Assembly: GCF_907164555.1 (NCBI RefSeq)
Contig: NZ_CAJQZC010000002.1
Location: forward strand, 620,001 to 684,000
Source: Paraburkholderia saeva
GTDB taxonomy: Bacteria; Pseudomonadota; Gammaproteobacteria; Burkholderiales; Burkholderiaceae
DNA length: 64,000 bases
Direction: 5' to 3'
Shown here: one piece after another, positions 37,779 to 47,394 of the stretch
How positions within the stretch are numbered: position 1 is the stretch's first letter
Layout: every line of letters begins with the position of its first letter
Translations under genes and position numbers: made by a program
The notes under the pieces: model-generated
Databases searched by the model: none
Told to the model about the DNA's origin: nothing
The model's input: the letters and a program-made list of their open reading frames with translations, nothing else

Positions 37779-39049
37779 CGCAACCCGACCTGAATCACGC
37801 CAATCCTCACGCCGAAACCACGGTGCCGGCACCGTCCGTCGCGAGCTTTCGCGATCCGGAATTCCTGCTCTCGCACATCAAGGACACGCTGCGCTTCTAC
37901 GCGCCGAACGTGTTCGACCCGAGCGGCGGCTTCTTCCACTTCTTCCGCGACGACGGCTCGATCTACGACAAAACCACGCGCCATCTGGTAAGCAGCTGCC
38001 GCTACGTCTTCAACTACGCGATGGCTTACCGCCAGTTCGGCGACCCGCAGCATCTGGAGTACGCGCGCCACGGCATGCGCTTTCTGCGCGACGCGCACTG
38101 GGACGCCCATCACGAAGGCTACGACTGGGAACTCGAATGGCGCGACGGCCACAAGCGCGTGCTCGATTCGACACGCCACTGCTACGGCCTCGCGTTCGTG
38201 CTGCTCGCGTATTCGCACGCGGCGATGGCGGGCATCGAGGAGGCGAAACCGATGATCGCCGCGACGTTCGATCTGATGGAACACCGCTTCTGGGATGCGG
38301 CCGCCGGCCTCTACGCTGACGAGGCATCCGCCGACTGGCACGTGTCGAGCTATCGCGGTCAGAACGCGAACATGCACACCACCGAAGCCCTCCTGACCGC
38401 GTACGAAGCGACCGGGCACCTCGTCTATCTCGACCGTGCCGAGCGCGTCGCGTCGAACATCACGCTGCGTCAGGCGAAGCTGTCGCAAGGTCTCGTGTGG
38501 GAGCATTTCCACGCGGACTGGTCGGTGGACTGGCACTACAACGAGGAAGACAGCTCGAACATCTTCCGTCCGTGGGGTTTCCAGCCGGGTCACCAGACCG
38601 AATGGGCGAAGCTGCTGCTGATTCTCGAACGTCATCGTCCGCTGCCGTGGCTGCTGCCGCGCGCCATCGAACTCTTCGACGCCGCAATGACGCACGCATG
38701 GGACGAAGACCACGGCGGCCTGTACTACGGGTTTGGCCCGGACCGCACGGTCTGCGATCATGACAAGTACTTCTGGGTGCAGGCCGAGACCTTCGCGACG
38801 GCGGCGCTCCTCGGCAAACGCACGGGCAACGAACGCTTCTGGGACTGGTACGACGAGATCTGGCGTTACAGCTGGGCGCATTTCGTCGATCATCGTTATG
38901 GCGCGTGGTATCGCATCCTCACGTGCGACAACCGCAAGTACAGCGACGAAAAGAGCCCGGCCGGCAAGACCGACTATCACACGATGGGCGCCTGTTACGA
39001 AGTGCTGACACACGCACTCGCCGACGCGCCTGTCGAATCTGCACGGTGA
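37775..39049 (+). CDS. AGE-family epimerase/isomerase (mannose isomerase-like)
   Basis: A 424-residue (alpha/alpha)6-barrel enzyme of the N-acylglucosamine 2-epimerase family. Burkholderial members next to PfkB kinases act as D-mannose or D-lyxose isomerases giving fructose or xylulose. Typical segments include the histidine-bearing GQNANMHTTEAL, WGFQPGHQTEW and YFWVQAETFA motifs near the active site. The start overlaps the lacI stop by 4 bp, and the kinase begins 6 bp after its stop. The reaction is inferred from family and operon; an N-acetylhexosamine epimerase is the alternative. Confidence 0.87.
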   Translation: MTQPDLNHANPHAETTVPAPSVASFRDPEFLLSHIKDTLRFYAPNVFDPSGGFFHFFRDDGSIYDKTTRHLVSSCRYVFNYAMAYRQFGDPQHLEYARHGMRFLRDAHWDAHHEGYDWELEWRDGHKRVLDSTRHCYGLAFVLLAYSHAAMAGIEEAKPMIAATFDLMEHRFWDAAAGLYADEASADWHVSSYRGQNANMHTTEALLTAYEATGHLVYLDRAERVASNITLRQAKLSQGLVWEHFHADWSVDWHYNEEDSSNIFRPWGFQPGHQTEWAKLLLILERHRPLPWLLPRAIELFDAAMTHAWDEDHGGLYYGFGPDRTVCDHDKYFWVQAETFATAALLGKRTGNERFWDWYDEIWRYSWAHFVDHRYGAWYRILTCDNRKYSDEKSPAGKTDYHTMGACYEVLTHALADAPVESAR

Positions 39050-39054
39050 CCACC

Positions 39055-39969
39055 ATGACAACGAGCACCGAATTTCCCTTCTTCGTTTCCGCCGGCGACA
39101 TCCTCACCGACATGGTCCGTACCGACGCTTCGCGCTGGCTCTCGGTGCCAGGCGGCGCCGGCTGGAACGTCGCGCGCGCCGTCGCGCGGCTCGGTCTGCG
39201 CACGGCCTCGGTCGGCGCGGTCGGCAACGACTGCTTTTCCGACGTGATCTGGAACGCGAGCGTCGCCGCCGACCTCGACATGCGCTTCATGCAGCGCGTC
39301 GACCGCTCGCCGCTGCTGGCGATCGTCCACGAAACGCATCCGCCGACCTACTTCTTCATGGGCGACAACAGCGCCGATCTCGCGTTCGATCCGTCGCTGC
39401 TGCCGCACGGCTGGATGGAACAGGTGAAGTGGGCGCACTTCGGCTGCATCAGCCTCGTGCGGCAGCCGCTTGGCGACACGCTTGCTCAGCTCGCCGCCGA
39501 GCTGCGCGCACGCGGGGTGAAGATCAGCTACGACCCGAACTACCGCAACCTGATGGAACACGGCTACGAGCCGATCCTGCGCAAGATGGCCGCGCTCGCC
39601 GACCTGATCAAGGTCTCCGACGAGGACCTTCGCCTCCTCTTCAAGACCGACGACGAAGCCGCCGCCCTCGCGCAGCTGCGCGCGCTGAATCCGTCGGCGA
39701 CGGTGCTCGTCACGCGCGGGCCGGAAACGTCGACGCTCCTTGTGGGCGACGCCGTGTACGAAGACCGTCCACCGCGCGTCGAAGTGGCCGACACAGTGGG
39801 CGCCGGCGATGCGTCGATCGGTGGCCTGCTGTTCAGCCTGATGACCGCGCCAAAGCGGACGTGGCCCGAACATCTGGCGTTTTCGCTGGCGGCGGGTGCG
39901 GCGGCATGCCGGCATTCCGGCGCGCATTCGCCGACGCTCGACGAAGTCGTCGCGCTGCTGGAAGAGTAA
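39055..39969 (+). CDS. PfkB-family sugar kinase (fructokinase-like)
   Basis: A 304-residue ribokinase-fold kinase. The first PfkB signature region is PGGAGWNVARAVARLG, and the second contains DTVGAGDAS with the catalytic Asp of GAGD. It lies 5 bp after the AGE isomerase and closes the operon LacI-AGE-kinase, so the simplest pathway is mannose to fructose to fructose-6-phosphate. No sugar transporter is present in the window. Substrate inferred. Confidence 0.9.
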   Translation: MTTSTEFPFFVSAGDILTDMVRTDASRWLSVPGGAGWNVARAVARLGLRTASVGAVGNDCFSDVIWNASVAADLDMRFMQRVDRSPLLAIVHETHPPTYFFMGDNSADLAFDPSLLPHGWMEQVKWAHFGCISLVRQPLGDTLAQLAAELRARGVKISYDPNYRNLMEHGYEPILRKMAALADLIKVSDEDLRLLFKTDDEAAALAQLRALNPSATVLVTRGPETSTLLVGDAVYEDRPPRVEVADTVGAGDASIGGLLFSLMTAPKRTWPEHLAFSLAAGAAACRHSGAHSPTLDEVVALLEE

Positions 39970-40115
39970 GCAGCGCTGCAACGGTGACCTGTCGCACGCG
40001 CGCCACCGGCCTGCGTGCGACGCCTCCCTGTGCGTCCGGTATGCGCCTCGTGACGTACCCGTGCTGTCACGATCTGCGTGCTACGATGGAATCTCCCCCT
40101 TGCCGGAGTTGCATC

Positions 40116-40337
40116 ATGGCCGAGCTCACCTACACCAAAGGTATCTACACGGCGATCGCAACCGTTCGCGAGGTAGAAGGCGACCAGTATCAGGGCGTCG
40201 TCTCCCTCGCGCGCGACGACGGCGACGAGCAGGAGAACACCGTCTACGAAGTCGACAGCACGTCGTCGACGCCCGAAGAGGCGCTTGAGGAGGCCAAGGC
40301 GCTCGCCCACCGCATCCTCGGCGAAATCGAGTTGTAG
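40116..40337 (+). CDS. Hypothetical 73-residue acidic protein
   Basis: A small product (MAELTYTKG...HRILGEIEL) that I recall as a conserved hypothetical in Burkholderia, without a known function. It has a probable beta-strand N-terminal half and an acidic C-terminal helix (PEEALEEAKALAHRIL). The start follows TGCCGGAG with normal spacing. It stands alone between the kinase and another small gene. Confidence 0.65.
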   Translation: MAELTYTKGIYTAIATVREVEGDQYQGVVSLARDDGDEQENTVYEVDSTSSTPEEALEEAKALAHRILGEIEL

Positions 40338-40458
40338 ACCCGCGCGCTTTAGACCCGCGAACTCCCGGCGTGGGGCAAGGTCACACGGTCTATGTAGAGC
40401 AGGCGCCGCGGCAACCCGCCGGCGACGCCATTTCCGGATGAACCGGCTGGAGGCGAAG

Positions 40459-40704
40459 ATGGCTGAACAGCTCTTCCTCTACGGTGTGTACGAGATCCAC
40501 GTGCGCCCGCTCGAACTGCAGGGCGCGCGCTGGGACGCGGAATACGAAATCCGTCATCGCGACAAGGCGGTCCAGGCGTGGACCACCGTGGGCGGTGACG
40601 CGGGCTTCGGCGAACCCGGCGAAGCGGTCGATTCAGCGCATCGTCAGGCGGTTGCCGACATCGAGCACGGCGCAGGTATTCCGAAGCCACGTTCGTTCCC
40701 GTAA
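40459..40704 (+). CDS. Hypothetical 81-residue protein
   Basis: A small product (MAEQLFLYGVYEIHVRPLEL...) whose middle part reads ARWDAEYEIRHRDKAVQAW, possibly a small beta-sheet fold. The start at 40459 is chosen because GGAGG lies five bases before it; an ATG at 40438 would put that site inside the gene. Sequences of this kind are widespread hypotheticals in Burkholderia. Function unknown. Confidence 0.7.
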   Translation: MAEQLFLYGVYEIHVRPLELQGARWDAEYEIRHRDKAVQAWTTVGGDAGFGEPGEAVDSAHRQAVADIEHGAGIPKPRSFP

Positions 40705-40879
40705 GCGCCTTTCCCGCGTCGCACGTACGTGACCGGCAGTCCGTTCGTTGCTGCCGGCTACGTGGCCGTTCCTGCAATTTCCCTGCGTACGCCGCCGCGG
40801 CTGACGCGCGCGCCGCCATCGCGCGGCCCGCTGTGCTTGCGTGCTACGCTTTGCGCGTCTCCACCGCCGCCGCAACGCG

Positions 40880-41887
40880 ATGCCTCACGACCCGTCAGAC
40901 CGCGCCACTTCTTCCGCTACTCAAGGCGGTGCTGTGCCGCCCGTGCGCGACCTGCGCGGCCGCCCGGGCCGGAGGATACGCAGCGGCCCGCGCACCGTGA
41001 TTGCACACGGCCTGCCGCTACCCATCTGGAAAGATCTCTACCACCGCGCGCTGCTCGTCACGTGGCCGATATTCTTCGCGTCGCTCGCTGTGCTGTTCCT
41101 GCTGCTCAATACCACGTTCGCATCGCTCTACATGCTCGGGCATGCGTCGATCGCCAATCAGGCGCCGGCGGGTTTCGCCGGCGCGTTCTTCTTCAGCGTC
41201 GAGACGCTCGCGACCGTCGGCTATGGCGACATGCATCCGCAAACGGTCTATGCGCACGGCGTCGCCACGCTGGAAATCTTCGTCGGGATGTCGGGCATCG
41301 CACTCGCGACCGGGCTGATCTTCGCGCGCTTTTCGCGGCCTCGCGCGAACATCATGTTCTCGCGCTACGTGGTCGTCCATCCGATCGACGGCCAGCAGAC
41401 ATTGATGGTGCGCGCCGCCAACGCGCGTCAGAACGTGATCGCCGAGGCACGCGCGCGCCTGCGGCTGATGCGCCGCGAAACCACATTCGAAGGCCTCGCA
41501 TTGATCAAGATTCACGACATGAAGCTCGTGCGCGACCAGCATCCGATGTTCCTGCTCGGCTGGAACATGATGCATGTCATCGACGAAGACAGCCCGCTCT
41601 TCGGCGAGACACCGGCAAGCCTCGCGGCGTGCGATGCGGCGCTGATCCTCACCCTCGAAGGCTCCGACGAAACGACCGCGCAGACCATGCAGGCGCGCCA
41701 TTCGTGGGCGCACCAGGACATCCGCTGGCAGCATCGCTACGCAGACGTGCTCTTCGAGCAGGACGGCGAAACGCACATCGATTACTCGTTCTACGACTCC
41801 GTTATTCCGGTCGAAGAACCGGCGAACGAACAGGCGCCGGCAGCCGCCGACGCGCCCGCCCCAAAAACGCATACGCAGCCGCACTGA
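40880..41887 (+). CDS. KirBac-type inward-rectifier potassium channel
   Basis: A 335-residue K+ channel closely matching KirBac1.1 of Burkholderia pseudomallei as I recall it. A slide helix (GLPLPIWKDLYHRALL) precedes TM1 (about 60-85), the selectivity filter is TVGYG at 112-116 and TM2 follows (FVGMSGIALATGLIFARF). The C-terminal immunoglobulin-like cytoplasmic domain contains RAANARQNVIAEARARL and LGWNMMHVIDE. The start at 40880 aligns with the family; an in-frame ATG at 40841 is possible. Four copies form a channel gated by lipid or ligand. Confidence 0.95.
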   Translation: MPHDPSDRATSSATQGGAVPPVRDLRGRPGRRIRSGPRTVIAHGLPLPIWKDLYHRALLVTWPIFFASLAVLFLLLNTTFASLYMLGHASIANQAPAGFAGAFFFSVETLATVGYGDMHPQTVYAHGVATLEIFVGMSGIALATGLIFARFSRPRANIMFSRYVVVHPIDGQQTLMVRAANARQNVIAEARARLRLMRRETTFEGLALIKIHDMKLVRDQHPMFLLGWNMMHVIDEDSPLFGETPASLAACDAALILTLEGSDETTAQTMQARHSWAHQDIRWQHRYADVLFEQDGETHIDYSFYDSVIPVEEPANEQAPAAADAPAPKTHTQPH

Positions 41888-42086
41888 GCGGCGCGCCGGG
41901 CGGACGCCGGTAGAACTCACTCAAAAGGGCTAAAAATCGCCCAAGGGCTCGCGCGAATATGCGCACATCGGCCCCAGTTAGTAAAAAAACCCTCCAATCG
42001 GCGATAAAAAATAGAGTCTCTTTCGCTGCAACGGTGTTGTGCTGCCTTTTCCGTTCCGGCGAAGCCATAACAAGGAGACTTCCCCC

Positions 42087-45000
42087 ATGACCGCACGACT
42101 GCCAGTCGACGGCACGCCCGCTCTCGCCGATTACCGCCTTTCCGACAATCTGACTGCCACGCGCGGCCGCATCTTCCTGACCGGCACGCAGGCGATCGTG
42201 CGCCTGCCGTTGATGCAGCGCGCGCTCGACAAGGCGAACGGCTTGAACACGGCTGGCTTTATCAGCGGCTATCGCGGTTCGCCCCTCGGCATGGTCGACC
42301 AGCAGTTGTGGAAGGCGAAGAAACTGCTCACCGCGAGCGATATCCGCTTCCTGCCCGCGATCAACGAGGAACTCGGCGGCACCGCCGTGCTCGGCACGCA
42401 GCGCGTGGAAGCAGACCCGGAGCGCACGGTCGAAGGCGTATTCGCGATCTGGTACGGCAAGGGTCCGGGGGTCGACCGCGCGGGCGACGCGCTCAAGCAC
42501 GGCAACGCATACGGTTCGTCGCAGCATGGCGGCGTACTCGTCGTGGCGGGCGACGACCACGGTTGCGTGTCGTCGTCGATGCCGCATCAGAGCGACTTCG
42601 CGATGATGTCGTGGCACATGCCGGTCGTGAACCCGTCGAACATCGCGGACATGCTGGAGTTCGGCCTGTACGGCTGGGCACTGTCGCGGTTTTCCGGCGC
42701 GTGGGTCGGCTACAAGGCCATTTCGGAGACGGTCGAATCCGGCTCGACGGTCGATCTCGACGCGCTGCAAACCGCATGGACCGCGCCGACGGATTTCGTC
42801 GCGCCCGCCGACGGCCTGCACAACCGCTGGCCCGATCTGCCGAGCCTGTCGATCGAGGCGCGGCTCGAAGCGAAGCTCGACGCCGTGCGCCACTTCGCGC
42901 GCACGAACAGCATCGACAAATGGATCGCGCCGAGCGCGCATGCGAACGTCGGCATCATCACGTGCGGAAAGGCGCATCTGGACCTGATGGAGGCGCTGCG
43001 CCGGCTCGATCTCACGGTCGCCGATCTCGAAGCGGCTGGCGTGCGGATCTACAAGGTCGGCCTGTCGTTTCCGCTGGAAATGGGCCGCATCGATACGTTC
43101 GTCGAAGGGCTGTCGGACGTGCTTGTGATCGAGGAGAAAGGTCCCGTCATCGAGCAGCAGATCAAGGACTATCTCTACAACCGCCGCGAAGGCGCGCGTC
43201 CGGCGATCCTTGGCAAATACGCCGAAGATGGCTCGATGCTGCTGTCGGCGCTGGGCGAACTGCGTCCGTCGCGCATTCTGCCGGTGTTCGCGAACTGGCT
43301 CGCGCGCCACAAGCCGGCGCTCGACCGGCGCGAACGCGTCGTCGATCTGGTTGCGCCGCAGATTCTGTCGAACGCCGCCGACGCCGTGAAGCGCACGCCG
43401 TATTTCTGCTCGGGCTGCCCGCACAACACGTCGACGAAAGTACCCGAAGGCTCGATCGCGCAGGCGGGCATCGGTTGCCACTTCATGGCTTCGTGGATGG
43501 AGCGCGACACGACCGGTCTGATCCAGATGGGTGGCGAAGGCGTGGACTGGGCGTCGCATTCGATGTTCACGAAAACGCGCCACGTGTTCCAGAACCTCGG
43601 CGACGGCACGTACTTTCACTCGGGCATTCTCGCGATCCGCCAGGCCGTCGCGGCGAAGACCAACATCACGTACAAGATCCTCTACAACGACGCCGTCGCG
43701 ATGACGGGCGGCCAGCCGGTGGACGGCAGCATCTCCGTGCCGCAGATCGCGCGTCAGGTGGAAGCGGAAGGCGTGTCGCGCTTCGTCGTGGTCAGCGACG
43801 AGCCGGAGAAATACGACGGCCAGCACAACCTCTTTCCGGTCGGCACGACGTTCCATCACCGCAGCGAACTCGACACCGTGCAGCGCATGTTGCGCGACAT
43901 CGACGGCGTGACCGTGCTGATCTACGACCAGACGTGTGCCGCCGAGAAACGTCGTCGCCGGAAAAAAGGTGAGTTTCCCGATCCGGACAAGCGTCTTTTC
44001 ATCAACGAAGCCGTCTGCGAAGGTTGCGGCGATTGCGGCGTGCAGTCGAACTGTCTTTCGGTCGAGCCGCTCGAAACCACACTCGGCCGCAAGCGCCGCA
44101 TCGACCAGTCGTCGTGCAACAAGGACTATTCGTGCGTGAACGGCTTCTGCCCGAGCTTTGTCACCGTTGTTGGCGGCAAGCTGAAAAAAGCCGCGGGCAA
44201 CGCGTTCGATCCGGTCGCGCTCGCCAAACGCGTCGACGCGCTATCGGTCCCCGCGACGCACCTCGATGCCGCGCCGTACGACATCCTCGTGACGGGCGTC
44301 GGCGGCACGGGCGTCGTGACGGTTGGCGCGCTCATCAGCATGGCCGCGCATCTGGAAGGCAAGAGCGCCTCCGTGCTCGACTTCATGGGCTTCGCGCAGA
44401 AGGGCGGCTCGGTGCTGTCGTTCGTGCGCTTCGCCGCGACCGACGCGCTCCTGAACCAGGTGCGTATCGATACGCAGCAGGCCGATATGCTGCTCGCGTG
44501 CGACATGGTCGTCGGCGCAAGCAGCGATGCGTTGCAGACGGTGCGTCACGGCCGCACGCGCATCGTCGTGAACACGCACGCGATTCCGAACGCCACGTTC
44601 GTGCAGAACCCGGACGCGAACCTGCACGCCGATGCGCTCATCGACAAGATGCGTCACGCGGTGGGCGAAGATGGATGCCTGTCGATGTGCGATGCGCAGT
44701 CGCTGGCGGCGCGTTTCCTTGGCGACACGATTGGCGCGAATATCCTGATGCTCGGCTTCGCGTGGCAGCTCGGTCTCGTGCCGGTCTCATTCGCGGCGCT
44801 GATGCGCGCGATCGAGCTGAACAACGTCGCGATCGAAGCGAACAAGCTGGCGTTCGCGATCGGCCGCGTCGCCGCCGAAGATCCGGCCGCACTCGATACG
44901 CTGCTGCAAACGCGTGCCGATGCAGCCGCGCTGCCGTTCGCGGTCGCCAACGATGCCGCGTTCGACGTCGATGCCGTGATCGCCGATCGCGAAACACGTC

Positions 45001-45704
45001 TCGCAGCATACGGTGGTGCGGCTTACGTGAAGCGTTTTCGCACGCTGGTCGACCGGGTTCGCGAGGCCGAACGGCAGCGCACACGCACAGGCGGAGCAGG
45101 CGAGCCGCTCACGCGCGTGGTCGCGACGACGTTCTACAAGCTGCTCGCCGTGAAGGACGAATACGAAGTGGCGCGTCTCTATGCGGACGACAGCTTCCGC
45201 CGTGCCATCGAAGCGCAATTCGAAGGCACTGCGGGCCGCGACTTCCGGATCGGCTTCAACATGGCGCCGCCGACCGTCACGCACGCGGAACATGGCGCGC
45301 GTCCAAAGAAGGTGAAGTTCGGTCAGTGGATGTGGCCTGTGCTCAGCGGTCTCGCGAAGATCCGCGGGTTGCGCGGTACGGTGCTCGATCCGTTCGGCCG
45401 CTCGCTGGAGCGCCGCATGGAACGCGCCCTCGCCGACGACTACGAAACGACAATCGGCCGATTACTGGATGTGCTCACAGCCGAAAAGAAGGAAAGCGCA
45501 ATCGAGTTCGCGCAGGTCATGCAGCGCGTGCGCGGCTACGGTCCGGTGAAGCTGAACAGCCTCGTCGGCGCGAAGGCGCGTGAGCGTTCGCTGGCACGGG
45601 CGCTGAACATCGAGCCGGCGACCTCCGCCGTCGTACAGGAAGCGCTTGCCAGCGTGCGCGGCGGCAGCGCGCTGAGCGGCATACCGGTGGTGGTGGCAAA
45701 GTAG
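42087..45704 (+). CDS. Indolepyruvate ferredoxin oxidoreductase (single-chain)
   Basis: A 1205-residue fused 2-oxoacid:ferredoxin oxidoreductase that oxidatively decarboxylates indolepyruvate and other aryl-pyruvates from aromatic amino acids. The N-terminal pyrimidine-binding domain begins RGRIFLTGTQAIVRLP, the TPP-binding part includes CSGCPHNTSTKVPEGS, an iron-sulfur region has EGCGDCGVQSNCLSVEP and DYSCVNGFCPSF, and the gamma-type domain has LVTGVGGTGVVTVG near residue 735. AAGGAG precedes the ATG. It lies between convergent genes and appears monocistronic. Confidence 0.95.
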   Translation: MTARLPVDGTPALADYRLSDNLTATRGRIFLTGTQAIVRLPLMQRALDKANGLNTAGFISGYRGSPLGMVDQQLWKAKKLLTASDIRFLPAINEELGGTAVLGTQRVEADPERTVEGVFAIWYGKGPGVDRAGDALKHGNAYGSSQHGGVLVVAGDDHGCVSSSMPHQSDFAMMSWHMPVVNPSNIADMLEFGLYGWALSRFSGAWVGYKAISETVESGSTVDLDALQTAWTAPTDFVAPADGLHNRWPDLPSLSIEARLEAKLDAVRHFARTNSIDKWIAPSAHANVGIITCGKAHLDLMEALRRLDLTVADLEAAGVRIYKVGLSFPLEMGRIDTFVEGLSDVLVIEEKGPVIEQQIKDYLYNRREGARPAILGKYAEDGSMLLSALGELRPSRILPVFANWLARHKPALDRRERVVDLVAPQILSNAADAVKRTPYFCSGCPHNTSTKVPEGSIAQAGIGCHFMASWMERDTTGLIQMGGEGVDWASHSMFTKTRHVFQNLGDGTYFHSGILAIRQAVAAKTNITYKILYNDAVAMTGGQPVDGSISVPQIARQVEAEGVSRFVVVSDEPEKYDGQHNLFPVGTTFHHRSELDTVQRMLRDIDGVTVLIYDQTCAAEKRRRRKKGEFPDPDKRLFINEAVCEGCGDCGVQSNCLSVEPLETTLGRKRRIDQSSCNKDYSCVNGFCPSFVTVVGGKLKKAAGNAFDPVALAKRVDALSVPATHLDAAPYDILVTGVGGTGVVTVGALISMAAHLEGKSASVLDFMGFAQKGGSVLSFVRFAATDALLNQVRIDTQQADMLLACDMVVGASSDALQTVRHGRTRIVVNTHAIPNATFVQNPDANLHADALIDKMRHAVGEDGCLSMCDAQSLAARFLGDTIGANILMLGFAWQLGLVPVSFAALMRAIELNNVAIEANKLAFAIGRVAAEDPAALDTLLQTRADAAALPFAVANDAAFDVDAVIADRETRLAAYGGAAYVKRFRTLVDRVREAERQRTRTGGAGEPLTRVVATTFYKLLAVKDEYEVARLYADDSFRRAIEAQFEGTAGRDFRIGFNMAPPTVTHAEHGARPKKVKFGQWMWPVLSGLAKIRGLRGTVLDPFGRSLERRMERALADDYETTIGRLLDVLTAEKKESAIEFAQVMQRVRGYGPVKLNSLVGAKARERSLARALNIEPATSAVVQEALASVRGGSALSGIPVVVAK

Positions 45705-45712
45705 GTGAAGTG

Positions 45713-45742
45713 CGGTACGCCGCGTGGCGATGCGGCGTACCG
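45713..45742. terminator. Hairpin between convergent genes (oxidoreductase / EAL protein)
   Basis: CGGTACGCCGC and GCGGCGTACCG form a perfect eleven-pair stem around an eight-base loop, without a T-run. Confidence 0.55.
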
Positions 45743-45745
45743 GTT

Positions 45746-47047
45746 CTAGATCATCGCGTGCGGAGAGGTTGACTCTTCGCTTTCGTGATGCCAGTCGATA
45801 TCGCCGCACAACACCGCGATGCGTTCGCCGATACGCGTGGCAATCGAAAGCGTGACGCACAGCGTTGCTTCATTGATCGACAGATACGGCCGCGTCACCT
45901 GCACGCGCTGCGGTTCACGAATCGCAGCGCGGAAATACGGCCTGCGCAACCAGCTCGCACCCTTCGCATCCGAGAGCGGCAAAAATCGCGACATCTGCAC
46001 CGCGCGGTCCGCGCGCAGCACGACGTTACGCTCCGACTGGCGTCCGTTGTCGTCGAGCAGGAAGCAGCGCGCCGCATCGTCGAGCGACAGGAAATTCCAG
46101 CAGACTTCATCGAGCGGTTCGCCCGCGGCAAGGCGTTCGGCGGCACGCTCGAACGCGCGCACATACGGCGCGAGTCGCGATGCGTCGCGCTTCTCCCGCA
46201 TTTCGGTGAGCGCGCGGTTGCGCTCCGTCAATCCAGCGATCACCGCGGTACTCGCGCCCGCATCGGTGACGAGCGCGCTCGGTCTGCCGAAGTAAAAGCC
46301 CTGAACGAAGTCGGCGTCGCAGGCGAGCGCCAGCAACGCTTCGCTTTCGGTTTCGATGCCTTCGATCAGCACGAGCTTGCCCGCTTCGTGCAGCAGCGAC
46401 ACGAGACCTGGCAGTATCGACGACCCTTGCGGCCGGATCGCGCCCGGCGCCAGCAACGAGCGGTCGAGCTTGACGATATCGGGATTCAGTTGCCAGACGC
46501 GTTCGACGTTCGAATGACCCGCGCCAAAATCGTCGAGCGCGATCAGGAAACCGCGCTCGCGGAAGTGGCGCACGGCATCCGCGAGACGTTCGAGATCGTC
46601 GGCGCGCTGCTCGAGCACTTCGAGCACGATACGACGCGGCGGCAGACCGAGACGCCGCAGGTTCGCGAGCAGCGCGGCGGCGAGGTATGGATCGGTCAGC
46701 GCGCCGGGATGCACGTTCAGAAACAGCCATTCGCGCTCGGCGCCGAGCGCCTTGAAATTCTCCAGATGCAGCGACTGCGCAAGCCGGTCGACCTGCAGCA
46801 CGTCGCCGATACGGGCGGCCTGGCCGAAGACGTCGAGTGGCGACACGGGCCGGTCGAGCGAGTCGTGCGCGCGCAGCAGTCCCTCATAGCCGACCGCGCG
46901 CATGTGCGACAGACTGAAAACGGGCTGGAAGACGCTCGTCAGTTCCAGGTCCCCATGGCGCGTCGAATACCGCTGAAGCCCCGAAGTAAAACTCACCTCG
47001 AAACCGTGCGGCGCAACCGCTGTTGTGTCCTGCTGCGCAATGCTCAT
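45746..47047 (-). CDS. EAL-domain cyclic-di-GMP phosphodiesterase
   Basis: A 433-residue protein with an N-terminal EAL domain (about 30-260) that keeps all catalytic motifs: GYEGLLRAHD, LNVHPGAL, LEVLEQRA, ALDDFGAG, IVKLDRS, IEGIETESE and QGFYFGRP. The C-terminal about 150 residues (LDDAARCFLLDDNGRQ...) form a PAS/Cache-like sensory region, usual in this burkholderial architecture. No membrane helix is present. GAGAGG precedes the start. Predicted phosphodiesterase. Confidence 0.92.
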   Translation of the reverse strand: MSIAQQDTTAVAPHGFEVSFTSGLQRYSTRHGDLELTSVFQPVFSLSHMRAVGYEGLLRAHDSLDRPVSPLDVFGQAARIGDVLQVDRLAQSLHLENFKALGAEREWLFLNVHPGALTDPYLAAALLANLRRLGLPPRRIVLEVLEQRADDLERLADAVRHFRERGFLIALDDFGAGHSNVERVWQLNPDIVKLDRSLLAPGAIRPQGSSILPGLVSLLHEAGKLVLIEGIETESEALLALACDADFVQGFYFGRPSALVTDAGASTAVIAGLTERNRALTEMREKRDASRLAPYVRAFERAAERLAAGEPLDEVCWNFLSLDDAARCFLLDDNGRQSERNVVLRADRAVQMSRFLPLSDAKGASWLRRPYFRAAIREPQRVQVTRPYLSINEATLCVTLSIATRIGERIAVLCGDIDWHHESEESTSPHAMI

Positions 47048-47394
47048 GCAATCCTCTCACGCGCGAGTGGAACGATCCTGTCGAGGAACGACCGGGCGAG
47101 CCCCATACTCAAAATGTGCGTCATGACGACCTCATAAGCAAGCTCCGTGCGCACGCTGGCGCACGTATGGCGCCAATTCGCGCGCCAGCTTGCAGCGATC
47201 CCAGGCGACGTGCGTCGGGCAGGGGCGCGCCTCGCACCGCGGCGGTGCATCAGCGTCGGTCGGACGCAGGTGAAACATGCGCCAGACGACAGGTTCACGA
47301 TTGACCAGCTACACTCCGGGCTAATGTTCGCGCGCCGGGCAAAGTTGCTCGCGCGCGTTGAAAAAAACCTTCTTGTCTTCGCTCTCCGGGTCTG
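47048..47394. other. 347-bp divergent intergenic region
   Basis: No gene is supported. A TTGACC at 47301 is the only -35-like box seen ahead of the antiporter, with a poor -10 (TAATGT). Nothing else stands out. Confidence 0.4.

Noticed and set aside
41802..43859. Minus-strand frame of 685 codons
   Set aside because: It is antisense to the indolepyruvate oxidoreductase and KirBac genes, arginine- and histidine-rich, and has no start site or domain. It is a shadow of the high-GC codon pattern.
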